Positions 58,294-64,000 of a stretch of 64,000 bases of DNA are shown in pieces (the stretch's first letter is position 1; every line of letters begins with the position of its first letter). This DNA comes from CAVSUZ01 sp963795415. GTDB taxonomy: Bacteria; Pseudomonadota; Alphaproteobacteria; Acetobacterales; Acetobacteraceae. The stretch covers positions 1,550,001 to 1,614,000 of the forward strand of contig CAWCHQ010000001.1 of assembly GCA_963795415.1 (NCBI GenBank). The letters run 5' to 3'. The notes below the pieces were generated by a model. That model saw nothing but the letters and a program-made list of their open reading frames with translations, was not told where the DNA came from and ran no database searches. Made by a program: the position numbers and the translations under genes.

Positions 58294-58580
58294 AACCGAT
58301 CCCGCTCAACCCCGAAACCGAGGCCATCGTCCGGCGTATCGTCTGGTTCGAAGAACCCCCTGAAGCCCTGGAAGACCCGATCCGCTTCATGGCCTATGCG
58401 ATGCGCCATGCCACGCATGAGGACATGCAGGCGCTGCGCCGCTACGTTTCGGATGATGATTTCCGTGAGGCGCTGGAAAAGGCGCCCCCAGGCATCATCG
58501 ATCCGCGCTCCTGGGCTTACTGGAATAACGTCATGGGCCGCTATCCCGCGCCGCCGATGCCGAAGCGCAGATTGGGCTAG
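58290..58580 (+). CDS. small partner protein overlapping the AbiEii-type gene
   Basis: A 96-residue acidic/basic protein beginning MKPIPLNPETEAIVRRIVWF, with HATHEDMQALRRYVSDDDFR and PGIIDPRSWAYWNNVMGRYP. I recall similar short proteins next to AbiEii-type genes, with the same PPGI-D-RSWAYWN pattern, but they have no name that I can state. ATGA overlap with the previous gene indicates translational coupling, as for many toxin-antitoxin pairs. The stop TAG comes from the left end of 112-bp repeat copy 3. Confidence 0.75.
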   Translation: MKPIPLNPETEAIVRRIVWFEEPPEALEDPIRFMAYAMRHATHEDMQALRRYVSDDDFREALEKAPPGIIDPRSWAYWNNVMGRYPAPPMPKRRLG

Positions 58581-58688
58581 TAATCGATCGCGGAGAAGCG
58601 TGGGTCGCGAAGCGCGCACGCTTCGTCGCGTGAATCGGATACTCGGACAACAGGCGGCGTATCGAATTTCAGAGGAAGTCGATACTAA
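58577..58688. repeat. 112-bp double-hairpin dispersed repeat, copy 3 (diverged)
   Basis: Same length as copies 1 and 2. Left end CTAGTAATCGATC, right end GATACTAA; both palindromes have mismatches, so this copy is oldest. It lies downstream of the AbiEii partner gene, whose TAG stop is in its left CTAG. The following gene is 200 bases on and co-directional, so here it does not separate convergent genes. Confidence 0.8.
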
Positions 58689-58900
58689 ATACGTTCCGAA
58701 AAGCGTAATACCCGCGGGGCGAATATAGTGCTTGTCAAGAAGGTCGGCCCTATGCCTGGCGGCCTTGGCAAACGGCGCCAAACCCAGGCGGCCTTCGGCA
58801 AGCATGCCCTGCGCTCTTTTCGCGAGCAGGCGATCTGATGTGGTAATCAGCGATCTCTTACGGTTATATTCGCCCCGGCCCAGAGTAGCGAGGCGGGCAA

Positions 58901-60793
58901 GTGAACGATTTCGTAAGCTTCCTTCTAACGATCCCCGGTTTCAGTTGGGCATGGGGCGGCCTCGTCGAGTGGTGGCATCTGCCGCCCCCGCAATTGTTCA
59001 CGCGGGCGGGCGAAGTCGTTTTGCAGGTCTTTGGCGGCTTCGAGTTCGTCAGATTGATCGACAGGCGTGTGTTCAAGCGACGCAGCCGCCTGGAGGAAGA
59101 GAGGGAATTGCTCGAACATCGGGTAAGCGAACTTGACCTTGCGATGGCCGGCCTGCGAAACGCCCAGAAGCAATTGAATGCCGATCTCAACATTGCGCGC
59201 GGCAAGCTCCCGGAAGCCGCGATCTCGCGCGCTGAACGAGAGTTGAGCGATCTGAATCCGGAAGCGGCGGTCCGCCATCTGGAACAGTGGTTCGAAGATA
59301 ACGCGGAGAGCATCGCCAAAATTGCCAAGCATCTCGCCAGACACCACATAGTGTATTCGGTGCCCGATCCGGCTGACCATCTGGAGCGTGCGCGCAACAT
59401 GCTCCGGCTTGCGCGCAGCGCTTCGCCCCTCGATCAGGAGGTGCATGAGATTTCCCGGGAATTCGATCTGGTGAACGCCGATTTGCAGGCGCAGATCCTG
59501 CGGGATGGCGACACTCAGGTAGTGTGGAACTCGGCGATGATGGGCCGTGCGAGTTTGCAAGGCGACCGGCTGGTCCCAGTGATTATGACGCTTCGCGATA
59601 TAGCGGATTGGCTGTTCAGGAAAGGTTTGTGGCGACTGACGCCGCTATTTGCGGATCGCGCGGCCGAACTGGCATGGGAAGTCGGAAGCCAGCACCGGCG
59701 GATGTGGTGTCAGCAGGAGAGCCAGGCGGCGTTCTATCAATTGGCGCTCGGACGGCCAGGCGATGCGCTACGCCGCGTCGATAGATTGTTAGCATACGCA
59801 CGAGACTTCCTGACTGGCCGCGACACGGAAGTCATCGACGCCCAATTCGTGCGCGCGTGGGCGTTGAGCAACCTCGGGCGCAGCCGTGAGGCCTTGGCGG
59901 AAATCGAGGCGTTTGCACCGATCCAAGCGGCGGTGAAGGGCGAGCACCATCCCGATACGCTCACCACCCGATACCTGCGCGCGAAGGTGCTCAGGGATCT
60001 CGGGCGCAACCGTGAGGCGCTGGCGGAGATCGAGGCCTTTGCGCCCATCCAATCGCAGGTGATAGGCGAGCGGCATCCGGATACGCTCAACATCCGATAC
60101 CTGCGCGCGCAGGTGCTCAGTAATCTCGGGCGCAACGAGGAGGCACTGAGGGAGATCGAGGCGCTTGCGCCGATCACAGCGGAGGTGAAGGGCGAGCACC
60201 ATCCCGATACGCTCACCACCCGATACCTCCGCGCGCATGTGCTCAGCCGTCTCGGACGCAACGAGGAGGCGCTGGCGGAGATCGAGGCGTTTGCACCGAT
60301 CCAAGCGGAGGTGAAGGGCGAGCACCATCCCCATACGCTCACCACCCGATACCTGCGCGCACTGGTGCTCAGCAATCTCGAACGCAACGAGGAGGCGCTG
60401 GCGGAAATCGAGGCGTTCGCGCCGATCGAAGCAGAGGTGAAAGGCGAGCCTCATCCCGATACGCTCAGCACCCGATACCTGCGCGCGAAGGTGCTCAGCA
60501 ATCTCGAACGCAACGAGGAGGCGCTGGCGGAAATCGAGGCGTTTGCGCCGATCCAAGCGGCGGTGAAGGGCGAGCACCATCCCGATACGCTCACCACCCG
60601 ATACTTGCGCGCGCTGGTGGTCAGCAACCTCGGACGCAACGAGGAGGCGCTGGCGGAAATCGAGGCGTTCGCGCCGATCGAAGCGGAGGTGAAAGGCGAG
60701 CACCATCCCGATACGCTCACCACCCGATACCTGCGCGCGCAGGTGCTCAGCAACCTTGGGCGGAACCCTGAGGAGCCACCGCCTGCGCCTTGA
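58901..60793 (+). CDS. tetratricopeptide-repeat protein with coiled-coil N-terminus
   Basis: A 630-residue protein starting at GTG (VNDFVSFLLTIPGFSWAWGG). Residues 1-60 include a hydrophobic stretch, possibly a membrane anchor; 60-120 form a charged coiled coil (RLEEERELLEHRVSELDLAM); 120-310 a helical region; 315-608 seven near-identical 42-residue TPR-like units of the kinesin-light-chain type and a partial eighth (each RYLRAxVLSNLGRNEEALAE, IEAFAPIQAxVKGEHHPDTL). No catalytic domain is visible. The repeat region is encoded by 126-bp DNA repeats. Partner-binding scaffold is the likely role; identity of the partner is unknown. Neighbour of an AbiEii-type gene pair. Confidence 0.8.
   Translation: MNDFVSFLLTIPGFSWAWGGLVEWWHLPPPQLFTRAGEVVLQVFGGFEFVRLIDRRVFKRRSRLEEERELLEHRVSELDLAMAGLRNAQKQLNADLNIARGKLPEAAISRAERELSDLNPEAAVRHLEQWFEDNAESIAKIAKHLARHHIVYSVPDPADHLERARNMLRLARSASPLDQEVHEISREFDLVNADLQAQILRDGDTQVVWNSAMMGRASLQGDRLVPVIMTLRDIADWLFRKGLWRLTPLFADRAAELAWEVGSQHRRMWCQQESQAAFYQLALGRPGDALRRVDRLLAYARDFLTGRDTEVIDAQFVRAWALSNLGRSREALAEIEAFAPIQAAVKGEHHPDTLTTRYLRAKVLRDLGRNREALAEIEAFAPIQSQVIGERHPDTLNIRYLRAQVLSNLGRNEEALREIEALAPITAEVKGEHHPDTLTTRYLRAHVLSRLGRNEEALAEIEAFAPIQAEVKGEHHPHTLTTRYLRALVLSNLERNEEALAEIEAFAPIEAEVKGEPHPDTLSTRYLRAKVLSNLERNEEALAEIEAFAPIQAAVKGEHHPDTLTTRYLRALVVSNLGRNEEALAEIEAFAPIEAEVKGEHHPDTLTTRYLRAQVLSNLGRNPEEPPPAP
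59843..60793 (+). repeat. 126-bp tandem repeats encoding TPR units
   Basis: Seven complete 126-bp units (59843-60724) and a partial eighth. Units 4, 6 and 7 are nearly identical at the DNA level, unit 2 the most different, indicating ongoing homogenisation by recombination. Copy number may vary between strains. Confidence 0.92.
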
Positions 60794-60930
60794 CGCCGTA
60801 CCCGTCAGCGCCCCCGAACCCCCGCCTGCCTTAGCCCCACCCGCACATTGCACACCTCCGGCCGACAAGCTTAACTCGCCACCCCAGCGCCGCCATCGGC
60901 GCGCAAGGCAAAATAAAAACGGGGGCTTCG

Positions 60931-62515
60931 ATGAAAAGACGCGCCTTCCTGCAATCAGCGGTGGCCGCCACGGCAGGCCTTGGCGCCCCGCACATAGCCC
61001 GCGGCGGCGACGCCAAGGTGCTGCGCTTCGTTCCCCAGGCCGATCTGGCGAACCTCGATCCGATCTGGACCACCCTCTACGTCGTGCGCAACGCCAGTGT
61101 GCTGTTCTGGGACACGCTGTACGGCGTGGACAGCAGCCTCACCCCCCGCCCGCAGATGTGCGAAGGCCACGAGGTCTCCGATGACGGGCTGACCTGGACG
61201 TTCAAGCTGCGGCGCGGCCTGAAATGGCACGACAACGAGCCGGTGCTGTCGAAGGACTGCGTCGCCAGCCTCAACCGCTGGATGGTGCGCGACAATATGG
61301 GGCAGATGGTCAAGTCGCGGCTGGCCGAGATCACGACCGTGGATGATCGCAGCTTCCGCATCCGCCTCGTCAAACCCTTCCCGAAACTGCTCTACGCCAT
61401 CGGCAAAGTCGGCACGCCATGCGCGTTCATGATGCCGGAGCGGATCGCCATGACCGATCCGTTCAAGCAGGTCAGCGAGTATATCGGCTCCGGTCCGTTT
61501 CGTTTCCGCCGGGACCAGTGGGTGCCGGGGTCGTCGGCGGTGTTCGAGAAATTCGACGCCTATCAGCCGCGCGAGGAGAAAGCCGACTGGCTGGCGGGCG
61601 GCAAGCGCGTGGCGTTCGACCGCGTGGAGTGGCGGGTGATCAGGGACCCGGCGACCGCGGCGGCGGCGCTGCAGAACAACGAGGTGGACTGGTGGGAAAC
61701 CGCGCTGCCCGACCTGGTGCCGGTGCTGCGGGCCAATTCCAGGCTGATGGTGGATATCTCCGATCCGCTGGGGAATATCGGCGATCTGCGGATGAACCAT
61801 CTGTATCCGCCGTTCAACGATCAGCGCGTGCGGCTGGCCGCCCTGATCGCCACGAAATCAGGCGGATTACATGCAGGCGGTGGTCGGTGCCGATCCCAAT
61901 CTGTGGCAGGAATCCGCGAGCTTCTTCACGCCGGGGACGCCGCTTTATACCGAATACGGCGGCGACAATCTGAAGCGGCACGATCTCGCGGCGGCGAGCA
62001 AGCTGGTGTCGGATGCCGGCGCTAAGGGCGCAAAAGTTGTCCTGATCGCCGGCACGGATGTGCAGATCGTGAAGGCGCAGTGTGACGTCACCGCCGATAC
62101 GCTGCGCAAGATAGGTCTGGACGTGGACTACGTTGCAACGGACTGGGGTACCGTCGGCGCACGGCGGGCGCAACGGAAACCTCCCGCAGAGGGGGGATGG
62201 AACGTGTTCCACACCTGGCACGCCGGCGTGGATTGCGTAAATCCAGGCGCGCAGCCGGCCTATTACACGACGGGCGACAAGGCGTGGTTCGGCTGGCCCA
62301 AATCCGACGAAGTCCAGGGCAAGATCAATGCGTGGTTCGACGCCCCCGACCAGGCATCGGAGAAGGAAGCGGTTCGGCAGATCAACAAGGCCTCGATGGA
62401 CTTCGTAACATTCGTTCCGACCGGATTCTTCAAAGGCTATCAGTCCTGGCAAAAGGGCCTGAAGGGGGTGGTGAAGGCGCCGTTCCCGGTGGTGTGGGGC
62501 GTCAGCAAGACCTGA
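60931..62515 (+). pseudogene. ABC transporter substrate-binding protein, family 5, one frameshift
   Basis: Joined length about 527 residues. Starts MKRRAFLQSAVAATAGLGAP (twin-arginine signal). Frame 1 runs to about 61855 with VLRFVPQADLANLDPIWTTL, LKWHDNEPVLSKDCVASLNR and ending VRLAALIAT; frame 2 continues NQADYMQAVVGADPNLWQES to PVVWGVSKT. The break is GAAATC at 61854-61859; removing one A restores ATNQADYM and a GANTC site. It is the paralogue of the gene at 44266 and is followed at once by the permease genes. The gene may be intact in reality. Confidence 0.88.
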
Positions 62516-62516
62516 G

Positions 62517-63458
62517 ATGTTCGCCTACGCCGTCCGCCGCGTCCTGACGACCATCCCCGTGATGCTGTTCGTCGCCCTCTTCGTATTCAGCCTGCTTTAC
62601 ATCGCGCCGGGCGATCCGGCGGCGATCATTGCGGGCGACCAGGCGACGCCGGCGGATATTGCGCGCATCCGGGTCTCATTGGGGCTCGACCGGCCGTTCG
62701 TGGTGCGGTTCGGCGACTGGCTCTGGCACGTGCTGCATGGCGATCTGGGCACGTCGATCTTCACCAACCTGCCGGTCACGCACATGATCTCGCAGCGGCT
62801 GGAGCCGACCTTGTCGCTGATGGTGCTGACCCTGGTGCTGTCGATCGTGGTGGCGATCCCGATGGGCGTGATCGCGGCGTGGAAGCAAGGATCGTGGATC
62901 GATCGGGCGGTGATGGCGCTGGCGGTGTTCGGGTTCTCCACGCCGGTTTTCGTCGTGGGGTATCTGCTGGCGTATTTCTTCGCGCTGAAACTGGGATGGC
63001 TGCCGGTGCAGGGATTCACGCCGATCAGCCAGGGCTTCTGGCCATTCCTGCGCACCTTGATCCTGCCGGCAATCGCGCTGGGGCTTATCTACATCGCCCT
63101 GATCGCGCGGATCACCCGCGCGGCGATGCTTGACGTCCTCAGCCAGGATTACGTGCGGACGGCGCGCGCCAAGGGCGTGGGGCCGAACGCGATCCTATAT
63201 GTGCACGCGCTGAAGAATGCTGCGGTGCCGATCGTGACGGTGATCGGGCTCGGCGTCGCATTGCTGATCGGCGGCGCGGTGGTGACCGAAACGGTGTTCG
63301 CAATACCGGGGCTGGGGCGGCTGACGGTGGATGCGATACTGCAGCGGGATTATCCGGTGATCCAGGGCGTCGTGCTGATGTTCAGCTTCGCCTATGTGAT
63401 CGTGAACCTCATCGTCGATCTGCTGTACACCCTGTTTGACCCGAGGATCCGCTATTGA
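62517..63458 (+). CDS. peptide ABC transporter permease, DppB type
   Basis: A 313-residue permease one base after the preceding stop. MFAYAVRRVLTTIPVMLFVA start, LLYIAPGDPAAIIAGDQATP, docking loop RSQ-like LSQDYVRTARAKGVGPNAIL, GGAVVTETVFAIPGLGRLTV. Overlaps the DppC-type gene by four bases. Complete, typical family length. Confidence 0.93.
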   Translation: MFAYAVRRVLTTIPVMLFVALFVFSLLYIAPGDPAAIIAGDQATPADIARIRVSLGLDRPFVVRFGDWLWHVLHGDLGTSIFTNLPVTHMISQRLEPTLSLMVLTLVLSIVVAIPMGVIAAWKQGSWIDRAVMALAVFGFSTPVFVVGYLLAYFFALKLGWLPVQGFTPISQGFWPFLRTLILPAIALGLIYIALIARITRAAMLDVLSQDYVRTARAKGVGPNAILYVHALKNAAVPIVTVIGLGVALLIGGAVVTETVFAIPGLGRLTVDAILQRDYPVIQGVVLMFSFAYVIVNLIVDLLYTLFDPRIRY

Positions 63459-64000
63459 GCACGACCTTTCCATCCGCAACTTCTCTGCCGGATGTGCTGC
63501 CGCCGGTGCAGCGGCGCGGGCAGGTGCGGACGTTCGTCCGCCAGCACCCCACGATCATCCTGGGCGGTCTGCTTTTGGGCGTGATGATCTTCATCGCGAT
63601 CTTCGCCCCCTGGCTGGCGACCGTCGATCCGACGGCGATCGCCCCGGCGAAGCGCATCCGTGACCCATCGACGCTCTACTGGTTCGGGACCGATATGCTG
63701 GGCCGGGATGTCTATTCGCGCGTGATGTATGGCGCGCGCATCTCGCTCGGTGTGGGATTTTCGGTGGCGGTGGTTGCGTCGGTGATCGGCACGGCTATCG
63801 GCGCGGTGGCCGGATTCGTGCGGGCACTCAATTCGCTGATCATGCGGATGATGGACGGGCTGATGTCCATCCCGGCAATCCTGCTGGCGATCGCGCTGAT
63901 GGCGCTGACGCGGGCATCGGTTCAGAATGTGATTATCGCGCTGGCAATCCCCGAATTCCCCCGCGTCGCCCGGCTGATCCGCGGCATCGTCCTCAGCCTG
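63455..64000 (+). CDS. peptide ABC transporter permease, DppC type, 3' partial
   Basis: The frame from TTG at 63455 (LSTTFPSATSLPDVLPPVQR) runs to the window edge, 182 codons visible. The first helix LGGLLLGVMIFIAIFAPWLA, the hallmark YWFGTDMLGRDVYSRVMYGA, and later SIPAILLAIALMALTRASVQ are seen. The tail of the protein and any ATPase genes lie beyond base 64000. Confidence 0.92.
   Translation, partial: MSTTFPSATSLPDVLPPVQRRGQVRTFVRQHPTIILGGLLLGVMIFIAIFAPWLATVDPTAIAPAKRIRDPSTLYWFGTDMLGRDVYSRVMYGARISLGVGFSVAVVASVIGTAIGAVAGFVRALNSLIMRMMDGLMSIPAILLAIALMALTRASVQNVIIALAIPEFPRVARLIRGIVLSL

Noticed and set aside
59789..60868. Long antisense ORFs opposite the TPR repeats.
   Set aside because: They only reflect the periodic codon pattern of the repeats on the plus strand; repeated Arg-rich text without family features.

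Overview
The window reads as a high-GC alphaproteobacterial chromosome. The 16S rRNA, the rrn order 16S-tRNA-Ile-tRNA-Ala-23S-5S-tRNA-fMet, and GANTC and LexA-type motifs fit Rhodospirillales, perhaps Acetobacteraceae; the family-level guess is inference. The content is mostly solute import by ABC transporters, plus efflux, envelope, redox and decaying mobile or toxin-antitoxin material.

Layout. 1-1050: end of a DUF1194 gene and a convergent small gene, separated by a 112-bp palindromic element. 1201-9022: a peptide/opine-type ABC operon (binding protein, two permeases, fused double ATPase) ending in an Old Yellow Enzyme-type flavoprotein. 9118-9789: a LexA-like box with an amber-interrupted small ORF and a truncated carboxymuconolactone decarboxylase. 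9802-13215: a CUT1 sugar transporter without ATPase. 13313-18612: methyltransferase, HpcH/HpaI aldolase, four-domain rhodanese, ComF, glutaredoxin and DUF1178. 18867-21244: an aldehyde dehydrogenase remnant truncated at a decayed IS1380-family element. 21642-27547: the rrn operon (minus strand). 27735-28710: a frameshifted sugar-nucleotide epimerase. 29184-35049: maleylacetoacetate isomerase, then marR, an MsbA-type exporter, emrA and emrB. 35213-37465: a GGDEF-EAL protein. 37664-41645: an RlmI-type methyltransferase (frameshifted), a luciferase-like monooxygenase, a small membrane protein and two gene remnants. 41784-44166: O-antigen ligase-like protein and a family 9 glycosyltransferase. 44266-52267: five-gene peptide ABC operon with two tandem paralogous binding proteins, facing another binding protein. 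52390-57402: Rieske protein (frameshifted), MFS/dehydrogenase pair, BrnTA remnant, cupin/PhyH pair. 57625-60793: AbiEii-type nucleotidyltransferase with partner, and a TPR protein built of 126-bp repeats. 60931-64000: a further peptide ABC operon running off the end.

The most unusual points are: (1) three copies of a 112-bp MITE-like double-hairpin element, all placed at gene 3' ends and supplying stop codons; (2) four single-base frameshifts in otherwise well-preserved genes that are each repaired by restoring a GANTC site, which suggests methylation-linked sequencing error or a real CcrM-site effect; (3) hairpin clusters inserted exactly between binding-protein and permease genes in two ABC operons; (4) the AbiEii/partner/TPR-repeat locus. 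No CRISPR array was seen.
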